This document shows, piece after piece, positions 45,545-55,132 of a stretch of DNA of 64,000 nucleotides. This DNA comes from Paenibacillus sp. LHD-117 (GTDB taxonomy: Bacteria; Bacillota; Bacilli; Paenibacillales; Paenibacillaceae), in contig NZ_JAVFVT010000023.1 of NCBI RefSeq assembly GCF_030929555.1, forward strand, positions 1-64,000, read 5' to 3'. Below the pieces are notes generated by a model. The model was not told where the DNA came from and ran no database searches. It saw only the letters and a program-made list of their open reading frames with translations. The position numbers were made by a program, and so were the translations under genes. Every line of letters starts with the position of its first letter. The stretch's first letter is position 1.

Positions 45545-46924
45545 ATGGCACAGGCACAGTTGGCAATCCGAAAACTGTTTAACGGGAACGGCCTCGTTCA
45601 GACGATCATGCGAACGAGCGCGATCAATGTCTTGGTGATGGTCATTACGACGATCACCTCCATCGTTACGGCGAGAATGTTCGGCGTCGAGGGCAAAGGG
45701 GAGTTTTCGGCGATTCTGTTCTGGCCGACCTTCCTGGTCGGAATCGTCGGCTTCGGACTTCCCACTTCCCTCATCTACAACATGAAGCGGCATGCCGGCA
45801 AAGGAGCGGAATACATCAGGGCGGGGTTTCTGTTCCAGCTCGCGGTGAGCATCGTTGTCGGCGTCGTTTCATGGATCTGTCTCCCGGTATGGCTGGGCAA
45901 CTATTCCGCGGAGGTCGTTCAGACCGCGAAGTGGTACACCGTGCTGACGCTGCCGCTGCTGCTTGCGGTCAATCTGATCGCGGCGCTGGCACAAAGCTCG
46001 GATAACTTCCGAACGTACAACGGCGTAAGGCTGTTCGTCCCGCTCTTTAATTTGGCGGGGATCTTCGCGCTCTTCTCGATCGGGGTGCTGAGCATTCACG
46101 CCGCCTCGTTCGTCTACCTGATCACGACGCTGCTCGTCGTGATTTGGTCCTTGTACCAGCTCAGGGGCGAGCTCAGAATCGATTGGCTCAGGCGCATGGT
46201 CGACAAGGCGGCGGCCGGTTCGCTGTTCGGTTACGGCAGCCGGGTGTTCGGCGTCGAGCTGCTCGGAACGTTGTATTCGCAGTTTGACAAAATCATTATC
46301 TTATCGCTGCTCACGCCGCGTGATTTCGGTCTGTACAGCGTCGTTTACGCGCTGTCCCGCGTGTTCAACACGGTTCAGATGGCAATCTCGAACGTCATCT
46401 TTCCGAAATTGACGGGGATGGACAAGGACAAAGTCATTTCGACGGTCGGCCGGGCTTTCCGGCTGTCGCTTATTCTAATGACGATTGTGGTCGTGCCGAG
46501 CATGATCATCGGCAGGTTTCTGATGGGCCTTTTGTTCGGCAATGAATTCCTAGAGGCCAGCACCGCTTTTTATCTGCTTTCGATCGAATGCATACTCGGC
46601 GGCGGCTCATGGATTCTGGCCGCTTCGTTCAACGCGCTGGGTCGTCCCGGCCTCGTGCTGATCCGGCAAATCATCGCGCTTGCAATTACGATCGGACTAT
46701 TCTTCCTGTTCACGCCCTTATACGGCCTGAACGGAATCGCCTTGTCGTTGGTCGTCGGCGCGCTGGCGAGGATGATCATTACGATAGCCGCGATGAGGGT
46801 CGCATTCAAGGTGCGGTTTGCCGGTATGTTGTTCGACAAGGACGATTTCCGCTTCCTGATTGGCCGTTTGAGAGAGAAAAAATTCATGAAAAGAGTTGGA
46901 AGAGCAGGTGGAACGGATGAGTAA
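45545..46924 (+). CDS. Polysaccharide flippase (Wzx-like)
   Basis: A 459-residue protein with about 12-14 membrane helices and the MATE/MOP-type oligosaccharide flippase pattern (VTARMFGVEGKGEFSAILF, SQFDKIIILSLLTPRDFGLYS). It moves lipid-linked repeat units across the membrane to the polymerase. The start lies 3 bp after the previous stop; the end overlaps the next start by 8 bp. Confidence 0.93.
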   Translation: MAQAQLAIRKLFNGNGLVQTIMRTSAINVLVMVITTITSIVTARMFGVEGKGEFSAILFWPTFLVGIVGFGLPTSLIYNMKRHAGKGAEYIRAGFLFQLAVSIVVGVVSWICLPVWLGNYSAEVVQTAKWYTVLTLPLLLAVNLIAALAQSSDNFRTYNGVRLFVPLFNLAGIFALFSIGVLSIHAASFVYLITTLLVVIWSLYQLRGELRIDWLRRMVDKAAAGSLFGYGSRVFGVELLGTLYSQFDKIIILSLLTPRDFGLYSVVYALSRVFNTVQMAISNVIFPKLTGMDKDKVISTVGRAFRLSLILMTIVVVPSMIIGRFLMGLLFGNEFLEASTAFYLLSIECILGGGSWILAASFNALGRPGLVLIRQIIALAITIGLFFLFTPLYGLNGIALSLVVGALARMIITIAAMRVAFKVRFAGMLFDKDDFRFLIGRLREKKFMKRVGRAGGTDE

Positions 46925-47963
46925 CCCTACGGTCTACATGTGGCCGAAAGCAAGCCCGCATAACAAATACTCCGAGCTGCTGACGAAGTCCATCGAAGAC
47001 AATGGTCTGCAGGTGGAGCATTACGACAAGAAGAACATCCTTAAGCCCGTCAAGGGAGATATCGTCCATATGCATTGGCCCAGCTACTCGTATCAGGCGT
47101 CCAATTTTCCGTTAACGCTGGTAAAGTCGCTGTTATTTGCCGGACTTCTTCTGTTCTTGAAGGCGCGGGGCGTGCGGCTGTTTTGGACCGTTCACAACGT
47201 CTGGCCGCATTCGACGGGCAAGAGCAAATGGGATTACAGCATGCGAAGATTTATATTATCCGTCTGCAACAGGGGCTTTGTCATGAGCGAATCGGTCAAG
47301 CATGAAGTGATCGAGACGTTCGGGGTAAGCGCCGATAAGCTGATCGTCACGCCGCACGGCCATTACGTGGATGCCTATGTCGGCATGGGGACCGATATCC
47401 GCAAGCGGTTCGGCATCCCGTCGGAGCAGTTCCTGTTCCTGTTCGTCGGCCGGATCAATCCGTACAAAGGCATCGAGAAGCTGGTCGAAGCTTTTCTGTC
47501 GCCGGGGCTGGAGTCGGCCGGCCTGTTGATAGCGGGCAAAGTAGATGCCGGTTACAGCCTGGATTACATTGATCCGATCAATGATGGCCGAATCAAGGTT
47601 TATCCGCATTTCGTGGACGATCGCGAGCTGGTCGACTTCTTGAAGGCCGGCGATGTCATGGTGCTGCCCTATAACCAGATTACGACTTCAGGAAGCGCGA
47701 TTCTCGCGCTCTCCCATTATAAGCCGGTCGTTGCGCCTAGGCTCGGTTCGCTTAGCGAATACGTTGCCGAGGGATGCGGAATCTTGTACGATCCCGCCGA
47801 CCCGGACGGATTGCGCAAAGCGCTGGCGATGTCGGTCGATATGAATATGAGCGAGGCCGAGAGGCATATTTCGAAGAAGCTGGCGGAGCTGGACTGGCAA
47901 GGGATCGCCGGAAAAATGATCAAGGTCTACACCGGAACAAAACGGTACGAGGTGAACGCATGA
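46917..47963 (+). CDS. Glycosyltransferase family 4-like
   Basis: A 348-residue GT-B enzyme: N-terminal part with DIVHMHWP, then LFLFVGRINPYKGIEKLVEAF, VMVLPYNQITTSGSAILALSHYKPVVAP and GSLSEYV. The pattern resembles GT4 mannosyl- or glucuronosyltransferases of exopolysaccharide loci. ATG 46917 overlaps the flippase stop and follows AGGTGG. Specificity unknown. Confidence 0.9.
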   Translation: MSNPTVYMWPKASPHNKYSELLTKSIEDNGLQVEHYDKKNILKPVKGDIVHMHWPSYSYQASNFPLTLVKSLLFAGLLLFLKARGVRLFWTVHNVWPHSTGKSKWDYSMRRFILSVCNRGFVMSESVKHEVIETFGVSADKLIVTPHGHYVDAYVGMGTDIRKRFGIPSEQFLFLFVGRINPYKGIEKLVEAFLSPGLESAGLLIAGKVDAGYSLDYIDPINDGRIKVYPHFVDDRELVDFLKAGDVMVLPYNQITTSGSAILALSHYKPVVAPRLGSLSEYVAEGCGILYDPADPDGLRKALAMSVDMNMSEAERHISKKLAELDWQGIAGKMIKVYTGTKRYEVNA

Positions 47964-48847
47964 AAGCGACGATAGCGATTTGCACGCATAACAGGGCTGA
48001 AGATGTAAGGGAAGCGCTGTTCAGTCTTCTGCAGCAAAGCTTTACGGGTGCTTACGAGGTCATCGTGGTCGACAACCGGTCCACCGACAACACCAGGCAG
48101 GTCGTTCAAGAAGTGGGTCGGATGACAAGCATTCCGATCATCTATGTTTACGAGGAACGGCTGGGCCTCTCCGTTGCCCGCAATCGCGCGATTCGCGAAG
48201 CGAAGGGCGACTACATCCTGTTCCTGGACGACGATGCCGCTGCCTCCAAGAACTGGATTGAAGGCATTGTGTCCGTATTCGAGTCCGATCCCCGGATCGG
48301 CTGCGTCGGAGGCAAGATCGATCCGGCATGGGAAGGGGCGGAGCCGGCCTGGCTTCTGCCGGAGAACCGCACGCTCTATACGATATTGGACTACTCGCAG
48401 GAAATCGTGGAAATGAAAAAGCCGGCCATCCCGTTCGGAGCCAATGTCGCTTTCCGCAAATCCGTGTTCGATACGCTGAGGCCGTTCCGCGAGGATTTGG
48501 GAAGAGTGGGAAGCAACCTGCTCTCGAGCGAGGAAGCCGAGCTCATAGACCGTATCCGCAGCCGCTATACCGTCTATTACACCCCTTATGCTTGGGTTCG
48601 TCACAAAATACCGCACAGCAGAGTCAGCCGCAAATGGCTGCTGCGCCGGATCTATTGGCAGGGCGTGAGCAGCGCGGTGAGCTCGGAGCGGAAAACGGGC
48701 ATTTTCGTTAAATCCGTACTGAAGGTTCCGGTTTTTCTGGTGCTCACGGTCGTCTTCTTCTTCGATAAGCATCGGATTTTTCGCAATATTAGCAAAATTA
48801 TTTACAATAACGGCTTAATCAGCGGCGTTCTGCGAACGTATCACTAG
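47960..48847 (+). CDS. Glycosyltransferase family 2
   Basis: A 295-residue GT-A enzyme with the family 2 start IAICTHNRAEDVREAL, VIVVDNRSTDNT, the metal-binding FLDDDA and a C-terminal membrane-associated segment (VPVFLVLTVVFFF). ATG 47960 overlaps the preceding stop (ATGA). The glycan donor is unknown. Last of the glycosyltransferases in this block. Confidence 0.93.
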   Translation: MKATIAICTHNRAEDVREALFSLLQQSFTGAYEVIVVDNRSTDNTRQVVQEVGRMTSIPIIYVYEERLGLSVARNRAIREAKGDYILFLDDDAAASKNWIEGIVSVFESDPRIGCVGGKIDPAWEGAEPAWLLPENRTLYTILDYSQEIVEMKKPAIPFGANVAFRKSVFDTLRPFREDLGRVGSNLLSSEEAELIDRIRSRYTVYYTPYAWVRHKIPHSRVSRKWLLRRIYWQGVSSAVSSERKTGIFVKSVLKVPVFLVLTVVFFFDKHRIFRNISKIIYNNGLISGVLRTYH

Positions 48848-48868
48848 ACAAAACGAGAGGGGAGCAAA

Positions 48869-51832
48869 GTGGTGGAGTGGGTAGCAAACATAAAGAGAAA
48901 CCATCGTGCTATTTTTTATTTGATCTCATTCTTATGTTTACTTATAACCCTGATCCCGATAAGCGGTCATGCGGACGGCGCTATTGCCGTGGAATTAGTC
49001 GTTGACGATCTTGCGGATTGGAGTCATGTCTACAAGCGATCGGAGACGCTTTCCCTGCAAGCGTATGAAGGTGCCGACGATCCCACCCGGGTAACCCGAA
49101 GCTTTGCGCCCAAGGAATACATGACTTACCGGACAGACGGCCCGCTAAGAAATTTTTCTTTATACGCCTACTATCGATCGGGCAACGGGCCGTACGATCA
49201 GCCTAATTTTTATGTTTCCGCCGACGGCAGCCAATACGAGAAAGTAACGCCCCGCAGCTTCAACGATGCAGATAACGTCAATTTTGTCGTATATGAGCTG
49301 ACTGGTTTTCGCTCGGACGCACGATATTTGAAAATCGAATTCACCGGCAGCGATATCGCGAATTCGCCCGTCCTCGGAAAAGCGGTACTGAACGGTCCGT
49401 TAGGCGTAACCGCCAACCTGCCTTCGGGGTCCGTCCCTTACGGCAGCATGATTATGCTACAGAGGGCATCGGAGGGCGACAGTGTCTATTACACGACGGA
49501 CGGCAGCGATCCGAGAACGTCCCTTACGCGCAAGCTGTATTCCTCGCCGATCATGGTGCTGAACGAACTATCGCTAAGGACGACCGCCGTCAGCCATTCG
49601 GCTGCGGGCGGTTCGGCGGCAAGCCGGGTTTCCGCTTACCGTTACGTTCCCGAAGGCTCGCTGGATATGACGGTCGGCCTGTACGATCCGCTCGACGATT
49701 TCAAGCGGCTTGCCAGCCGCTCGAGCGTTTACATTGCACGAGAATCGTCTTACTACTTCGGCAACGATTCGAGCCGGATGGTACGAACGACCGTGAAGCC
49801 GGGACACATCGTCTATCATACGAATTACGATATAACGTCCTTTATGGTGAACAGTTACTTTTTCGCAGGAAAAGCGATCGAGAAGCATCGGATCTATGTA
49901 TCGGATAACGGCAGGGATTATACGGAGCTGACCGCCGACGCTTACGCGGTAGGACATCCCGTATCCAATTGGCAGAAATACGCGTACGAAGCGACGTCGC
50001 TGCCGGCGGGCACGAGGTATTTGAAGATCGAGCTGCGCGGACAGGCTGCGTGGTCGCCTCAGGTTTCGGATGTCATCCTCAATCGGAACACCGCTTCCGT
50101 GAAGGTGCAGCCGATCAGAAGCGGCGATTCGCTGCAAGCGGTGCTGGCCACGGCTTCGAGCGGTGCCCAAATTTATTACCGGTTGAACAAAGGTTCCGCC
50201 TTCCGGCGTTATACCAAGCCGCTTCAGCTCGCCGGCTATAACTTGCTGGAAGCCTATGCGGTCAAGGAAGGCCTCGAGCCAAGTCCGATCCGTAAATATA
50301 CGCTCAACGCGAGCGATCAAATCCAGGTGGACCGGTTCGGTCAGATTGAGTCCGCCGACTTTCCCGAGAAGGTCGTAAGCGAACAGCAGCTGAAGGCGGA
50401 CGCCGATACGGACGCCGCTTATTACGACGGGTTGACGCCGCCTTCGAACCGGGATGCGTACGGCGGCCTGGCCGGCAGCGCGACGAAATACGGCTTGCAG
50501 AAAAAGGGCTTCTTCGCCATTCAGAAGATGGGAAGCCGCAAGGCGATGACGACGCCGGACGGCAATCTGTTCTTCAGCTTGGGCGTAAACGGGCTGACGG
50601 CGAACGAAACTTATACGATGGTCAAGGGGCGGGAGGAGCTGTTCGAATCGATACCGTCCATTCTTGAGGATTATAAAACGGCTTATAACGGAGACGCTAA
50701 CTTTTCGTTCTACTTGGCCAACAAGTTTATCAAATCAGGCACGGTCCCAACCGAGCACGCAATCTATTCGGAAGCGGCCGGGCGCATTAAGAAATGGGGA
50801 TTTAACAGCGCGGGAGGCTTCTCGCCGGACAAATACGGCGCGGAGAACAAGCTGCCTTACGTGCGGATGCTGCCGTTATCCAGCATGAGCTGGGCGAAGA
50901 TAGACGGGCTTTCGCTGTTCGACATTTTCGCCCCCGACGCGGCAGCCAAGCTCGATAAGTCGTTTGCTGGGTTCGTCGCGCCGTATAAGGACGATCCGAT
51001 GCTGATCGGGTATTTCATCGACAATGAGTATGAATACCAAAAGTTTTATTCCCACGTGCCGAAGCTGAAGGCAAGCAAAGCGGCGATCAAGGGACGCTTG
51101 GTCAAGCGGCTGAAGGACAAGTATCAGGACTTGGACAAATTCAACAGCGAGTGGCAGACAAGCTTTGAATCCTTCGAAGAGTTGAATGAAGCGGAGCTGC
51201 AGCTCAAGACGTCGGCGGCGTGGCGCGATATGGACGCCTTCTTCAGATACTACCTGGAGACGTTCTACGGGACGGTCTCGCGGCTCTACCGAAAATACGA
51301 CCCAAATCATCTTCTTCTCGGAGACCGCTGGCTGACGACGCCGTTCCATAACGAGAAGTTCCGGAGCGTCATGGCGGAGATCGAAGGGAAGTACGTCGAT
51401 GTCATCAGCATCAACGACTACAGCTATAACATGGAAGCCGGCCTTCTGGAAGACGTATACGCGAAATCAGGCGGCAAGCCGATTCTGATCAGCGAATTCG
51501 GTTTCGGCACGACGGAGCAAGGCCTCGATCCGCTCCTTCCGAATTCGGCCGTCAATCAGTCCCAAAGGGGAACGCGTTACAGAAATTACGTAGAAGCCGC
51601 CGCGAGCTCGGACTACATTGTGGGCGCTCACGTGTTCAATTACTTGGATCAGGCTGCTCTCGGCAGATACTGGGAAGGCGCATGGGGCGAACGCTATAAC
51701 TCGGGGCTTGTCAATGTCGCCGACCGGCCGTATAAGGAATATTTGGACGGCGTCATGGCAACCAACTACGACATTTACAAGGTCATGCTAGGGGAGAAAC
51801 CCCACTATTATTACGATCTGAGCAATAAATGA
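48869..51832 (+). CDS. Secreted multidomain glycosidase (GH50/GH42-like)
   Basis: A 987-residue protein. The signal peptide spans about residues 10-36. Two beta-sandwich, possibly carbohydrate-binding, domains follow, with a chitobiase C-terminal-like domain near 185-240 (YYTTDGSDPRTS) and a second of this type near 415-460. The C-terminal half (about 540-987) is a TIM-barrel glycosidase of clan A type, with probable acid/base Glu720 (GYFIDNEYEY) and nucleophile Glu876 (LISEFGFGT), closest by eye to beta-agarase/GH42 enzymes. It likely trims or releases the exopolysaccharide made by this locus. Confidence 0.8.
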   Translation: MVEWVANIKRNHRAIFYLISFLCLLITLIPISGHADGAIAVELVVDDLADWSHVYKRSETLSLQAYEGADDPTRVTRSFAPKEYMTYRTDGPLRNFSLYAYYRSGNGPYDQPNFYVSADGSQYEKVTPRSFNDADNVNFVVYELTGFRSDARYLKIEFTGSDIANSPVLGKAVLNGPLGVTANLPSGSVPYGSMIMLQRASEGDSVYYTTDGSDPRTSLTRKLYSSPIMVLNELSLRTTAVSHSAAGGSAASRVSAYRYVPEGSLDMTVGLYDPLDDFKRLASRSSVYIARESSYYFGNDSSRMVRTTVKPGHIVYHTNYDITSFMVNSYFFAGKAIEKHRIYVSDNGRDYTELTADAYAVGHPVSNWQKYAYEATSLPAGTRYLKIELRGQAAWSPQVSDVILNRNTASVKVQPIRSGDSLQAVLATASSGAQIYYRLNKGSAFRRYTKPLQLAGYNLLEAYAVKEGLEPSPIRKYTLNASDQIQVDRFGQIESADFPEKVVSEQQLKADADTDAAYYDGLTPPSNRDAYGGLAGSATKYGLQKKGFFAIQKMGSRKAMTTPDGNLFFSLGVNGLTANETYTMVKGREELFESIPSILEDYKTAYNGDANFSFYLANKFIKSGTVPTEHAIYSEAAGRIKKWGFNSAGGFSPDKYGAENKLPYVRMLPLSSMSWAKIDGLSLFDIFAPDAAAKLDKSFAGFVAPYKDDPMLIGYFIDNEYEYQKFYSHVPKLKASKAAIKGRLVKRLKDKYQDLDKFNSEWQTSFESFEELNEAELQLKTSAAWRDMDAFFRYYLETFYGTVSRLYRKYDPNHLLLGDRWLTTPFHNEKFRSVMAEIEGKYVDVISINDYSYNMEAGLLEDVYAKSGGKPILISEFGFGTTEQGLDPLLPNSAVNQSQRGTRYRNYVEAAASSDYIVGAHVFNYLDQAALGRYWEGAWGERYNSGLVNVADRPYKEYLDGVMATNYDIYKVMLGEKPHYYYDLSNK

Positions 51833-51853
51833 TTGGCGAGGTGAAAGGTTGTC

Positions 51854-52405
51854 GTGGATACAAGGAAGAGAAGCCTTAAGGAATATGTCAGATTCGGATA
51901 CCGTATTCTGCTCGGCTTGTTTTTCAGGACGAGGCTGGATCAAGGAGGCAGCCTGCTCCGGGTCTGCGGGAGAGTCGACGTATCCAAAGCCAAAAACGCC
52001 AAATTGATTGTCGGAAGAAACGTCATCCTGCATAAAGATATCGGTCTGTATCTGGAATCGGGAAAGGCGAGGATCGAGATCGGCGATCATACGTTCATTA
52101 ACCGAAGATCGGAAATCAGGTGCAAGGAGCAAGTGAAGATCGGCAATCATTGCGCGATTTCCTGGGACGTATCGATCATCGACACCGATTACCACCAGCT
52201 TATCGGCACCGAATCCACGAAGCCGGTCTTCATCGGAAACAAGGTTTGGATCGGCTGCAAATCGACGATTTTGAAGGGCATTACGATCGGCGACGGCGCC
52301 GTCGTAGCGGCGGGCTCGGTCGTCACGAAGGATGTGGCGCCCTATACGCTCGTGGCGGGGGTGCCGGCCAAGGAGATCAAACGGAACGTCGAGTGGACCC
52401 TTTAG
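51854..52405 (+). CDS. Left-handed beta-helix acetyltransferase
   Basis: A 183-residue hexapeptide-repeat acyltransferase (WcaF/CysE-like): repeated I-G-D/N units such as [27 protein letters not shown], the catalytic-type His in DTDYHQL, then [18 protein letters not shown]. It probably acetylates a sugar of the repeat unit, using acetyl-CoA. GTG start behind GAGGTGAAAGG. Confidence 0.92.
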   Translation: MDTRKRSLKEYVRFGYRILLGLFFRTRLDQGGSLLRVCGRVDVSKAKNAKLIVGRNVILHKDIGLYLESGKARIEIGDHTFINRRSEIRCKEQVKIGNHCAISWDVSIIDTDYHQLIGTESTKPVFIGNKVWIGCKSTILKGITIGDGAVVAAGSVVTKDVAPYTLVAGVPAKEIKRNVEWTL

Positions 52406-52412
52406 AGAGGTA

Positions 52413-52579
52413 GTTCAAAAAGCCCGCTTTTGATCACGAAGTATGCCATGAAGCATAGTCGACATCGAATATTGAATTCAGGCGAAACTTCCGGTGCTCA
52501 CGTAGCTTCCACTACGCTCCGCTCCTCAGTTTCTACCTTCATCCAATCTTCTCGGTGCTGAAAACCGGGCTTTTTGAAC
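52413..52579 (-). repeat. Structured interspersed repeat, copy C (inverted)
   Basis: A 167-bp copy in minus orientation, very similar to copy B. Ends GTTCAAAAAGCCCG / CGGGCTTTTTGAAC-like pair. It fills most of the gap between the acetyltransferase and pyruvyltransferase genes. Confidence 0.9.
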
Positions 52580-52610
52580 ACGCATTAAATTAATACAAAG
52601 GAGAGAGTGA

Positions 52611-53579
52611 GTGATCATGCAGAGTACCGCGAGTCTTCACCAGATGGACGTGCTGAAAAATAAGCTTCGCCAAATTACGGACGTCATTCCGCCGGGCTCC
52701 AACATTTTCTATATCGATATTCCCGTTCACAGCAACGGCGGCGACCTGCTCATCATGAAGGGCACGGAGGCGTTCTTCAGAGACTACAACATACGCGTCC
52801 ATGCGCGCTACAGCGTGCTTGATTTTCCTGATTCGCTTCTCATCCCGAAGGATTTCATTATCGTGCTTCACGGGGGAGGGAATTTCGGCGATCTGTATCC
52901 CGCGCATCAGAAGCTGCGCGAGAAAATCATTGCAGGCTATCCGAACCATCGGATCGTGATGCTTCCGCAGACGATCTTTTATAAGCAAGAATCCGAATTC
53001 GACCGCACGGCGCAAATTTTCAACGGACACAAAGACGTTCATCTCTACGTCCGCGACACGTTGTCTTTGCAAGCCGCAACGGAGAAGTTTCATCGGTGCA
53101 ACGTGTATTTATCGCCCGACATGGCTCATCAGTTATGGCCGATCCGGCATAAGGACAGCCCGGACAAGGACCTGCTCTGCTTCTTCCGCACGGATATCGA
53201 GAAGACGGCCGAGCAGGAGCAGCTCGAATCCGCGGGCCGCGGCGATTATTTGGACTGGGGCTCCCTGTACAACAGGATGGAGCAGAAATCGATTCATCTC
53301 ATTGTCCGAATGATCAAGAAAGGCGCCGGTCCGCTGCCGATGCAGACGATTTGGGGCAAGTACACCGATTATTTGGTGGATAAAGCGGTCAAGCGGTTCA
53401 GCGGTTACCGGAACGTGCAGACGTCAAGGCTTCACGGCCATATTTTATCCTGCCTGATGGATAAGCCGAACACGCTGCTGGACAATTCTTACGGCAAGAA
53501 CTCCAACTATTACCATACCTGGACAAGCGGCATCAGGTCTGCCCAATTGATTGTGAAGAACGAAGGCTATATAAGATGA
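52611..53579 (+). CDS. Polysaccharide pyruvyl transferase family protein
   Basis: A 322-residue protein of the PS_pyruv_trans family (EpsI/EpsO/YxaB-like): IPVHSNGGDLLIMKG, VLHGGGNFGDLYP and the late TSRLHGHILS with GKNSNYY. It adds ketal pyruvate from phosphoenolpyruvate to a sugar. GTG 52611 sits 7 bp after AAAGGAG; ATG 52617 is an alternative. The repeat just upstream may carry or block a promoter. Confidence 0.92.
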   Translation: MIMQSTASLHQMDVLKNKLRQITDVIPPGSNIFYIDIPVHSNGGDLLIMKGTEAFFRDYNIRVHARYSVLDFPDSLLIPKDFIIVLHGGGNFGDLYPAHQKLREKIIAGYPNHRIVMLPQTIFYKQESEFDRTAQIFNGHKDVHLYVRDTLSLQAATEKFHRCNVYLSPDMAHQLWPIRHKDSPDKDLLCFFRTDIEKTAEQEQLESAGRGDYLDWGSLYNRMEQKSIHLIVRMIKKGAGPLPMQTIWGKYTDYLVDKAVKRFSGYRNVQTSRLHGHILSCLMDKPNTLLDNSYGKNSNYYHTWTSGIRSAQLIVKNEGYIR

Positions 53580-53613
53580 ACAAGAGATTTCCCCTGGGAG
53601 CGGAGCAAGAGAG

Positions 53614-53727
53614 ATGAATCTGGAGAAGCGTCAGGAAATCCGTGAACAACAGCGATCGGAAGATCATCTCTCTTGCGCAGCGCCGCATGGTGCAATTCTT
53701 AAGTTCAACTCTATAGAGGAGGAGTAA
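53614..53727 (+). CDS. Possible 37-residue leader peptide before manC
   Basis: ATG 53614 behind GGAGCGGAGC opens a 37-codon frame ending TAA two bases before the manC ATG; its final GAGGAGGAG codons are the manC ribosome binding site. Its DNA contains an inverted repeat, GCAAGAGAGATGA (from about 53605) with TCATCTCTCTTGC (about 53668-53682). Translation coupling or attenuation is possible. The peptide is Glu/Arg-rich with no known family. Confidence 0.4.
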   Translation: MNLEKRQEIREQQRSEDHLSCAAPHGAILKFNSIEEE

Positions 53728-53729
53728 CC

Positions 53730-55100
53730 ATGAAAATTGTTCTACTCTCGGGAGGCTCGGGCAAACGCCTATGGCCGCTGTCGAACGATTCCCGCTCCAA
53801 GCAGTTTTTGAAGGTGCTGAAAAATTCGGAAGGGAAGCTCGAGTCGATGGTGCAGCGGGTTTGGGGGCAAATCGAAAGCGCCGGGCTTCGCGAGCATGCT
53901 TACATCGCAACGAGCAAGCCGCAGGTCGAAATGATCTACAGCCAGCTGGGCAGCGAGATCGAAGTGATCGTCGAACCGGAAAGAAGGGATACGTATCCCG
54001 CGATTGCGCTGGCGGCCGCCTATTTGTATTCCGTAGAAGGCGTCAGCTTGAACGAGACGGTCGTCATTATGCCGGTCGACCCTTACGTCGAGGAATCGTT
54101 CTTCCGCAAGACCAAGGAACTGGACCGCGTCTTGAACGAGTCGGGCGCGGACTTGGCGCTAATGGGTGTAAAGCCGACTTATCCTTCGGAGAAATACGGG
54201 TATATCGTTCCGCAAAGCGGGACGCCGCATGACGCGCCATATATGAACGTACAAAGCTTCCGGGAGAAGCCCCGCGAAGAGGACGCGAAGGCGATGATCG
54301 AGCAGGCCGCCCTATGGAACTGCGGGGTGTTCGCGTTCAAGCTGGATTCCATCATCAATATTTTGCTGTCGCACGGGCATCCGATCCAATTCGACGAGAT
54401 GGTGAAGCAGTACGACAAGCTTCCGAAGAACAGCTTCGACTACGAGATTGTCGAGAAAGCGAACAGGATCGTCGCGTTGCCTTACGAAGGGGATTGGAAG
54501 GATCTCGGGACGTGGAATACGCTGACGGAGGAAATAGCCAGCCCGCTGATCGGCAAAGGGATTATTTCGGACAACTCTTCCAATACGCATATTATAAACG
54601 AATTGGATATTCCGATTACGCTGCTTAATGTATCCAACGTCGTCGTCGCGGCGAGCCCGGACGGCATTCTCGTCTCGGACAAGGCGTCAAGCCCGATGAT
54701 CAAGGAGGTCATGAAGCATTCGGATCAGCGTCCGATGTACGAGGAGCGGCGTTGGGGCCGTTACCGGGTGCTCGATTACTTGAAATATCCGGACGGGACG
54801 GAAGTGTTGACCAAGCGGCTCTGCGTCGGACCGGGCAATAATTTGAGCTACCAGTATCATCTGCTTCGGGACGAGGTATGGACGATCGTCTCCGGCAACG
54901 GGGAGATGGTGCTCAACGACAAGCGATTCCCGGTAAAGGCCGGAGACGTACTCACGATATCGAAACAGAGCAAGCACAGCCTGCGCGCGGAGACGGAAAT
55001 GGACATTATCGAGGTGCAAACCGGGTCGGAGCTTATCGAAGAGGACATTGTCCGGCTAGCGTTCAATTGGGACGAAATTATGCAAATATGCGCGGTGTAG
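53730..55100 (+). CDS. manC: Mannose-1-phosphate guanylyltransferase (ManC, bifunctional type II)
   Basis: A 456-residue protein. The N-terminal nucleotidyltransferase domain has GGSGKRLWPLSNDSRSKQF, the FREKP sugar-phosphate motif (about residue 173) and WNCGVFAF. A C-terminal cupin domain (about 325-456, RRWGRYRVLDY, LSYQYHLLRDEVWTIVSG) resembles type II mannose-6-phosphate isomerase. It makes GDP-mannose, so the polymer probably contains mannose or a derivative. Whether the isomerase activity is retained cannot be seen. Confidence 0.93.
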   Translation: MKIVLLSGGSGKRLWPLSNDSRSKQFLKVLKNSEGKLESMVQRVWGQIESAGLREHAYIATSKPQVEMIYSQLGSEIEVIVEPERRDTYPAIALAAAYLYSVEGVSLNETVVIMPVDPYVEESFFRKTKELDRVLNESGADLALMGVKPTYPSEKYGYIVPQSGTPHDAPYMNVQSFREKPREEDAKAMIEQAALWNCGVFAFKLDSIINILLSHGHPIQFDEMVKQYDKLPKNSFDYEIVEKANRIVALPYEGDWKDLGTWNTLTEEIASPLIGKGIISDNSSNTHIINELDIPITLLNVSNVVVAASPDGILVSDKASSPMIKEVMKHSDQRPMYEERRWGRYRVLDYLKYPDGTEVLTKRLCVGPGNNLSYQYHLLRDEVWTIVSGNGEMVLNDKRFPVKAGDVLTISKQSKHSLRAETEMDIIEVQTGSELIEEDIVRLAFNWDEIMQICAV

Positions 55101-55132
55101 GCGGCGGGGTTTCAATAGAAGGAGTGATGAGA

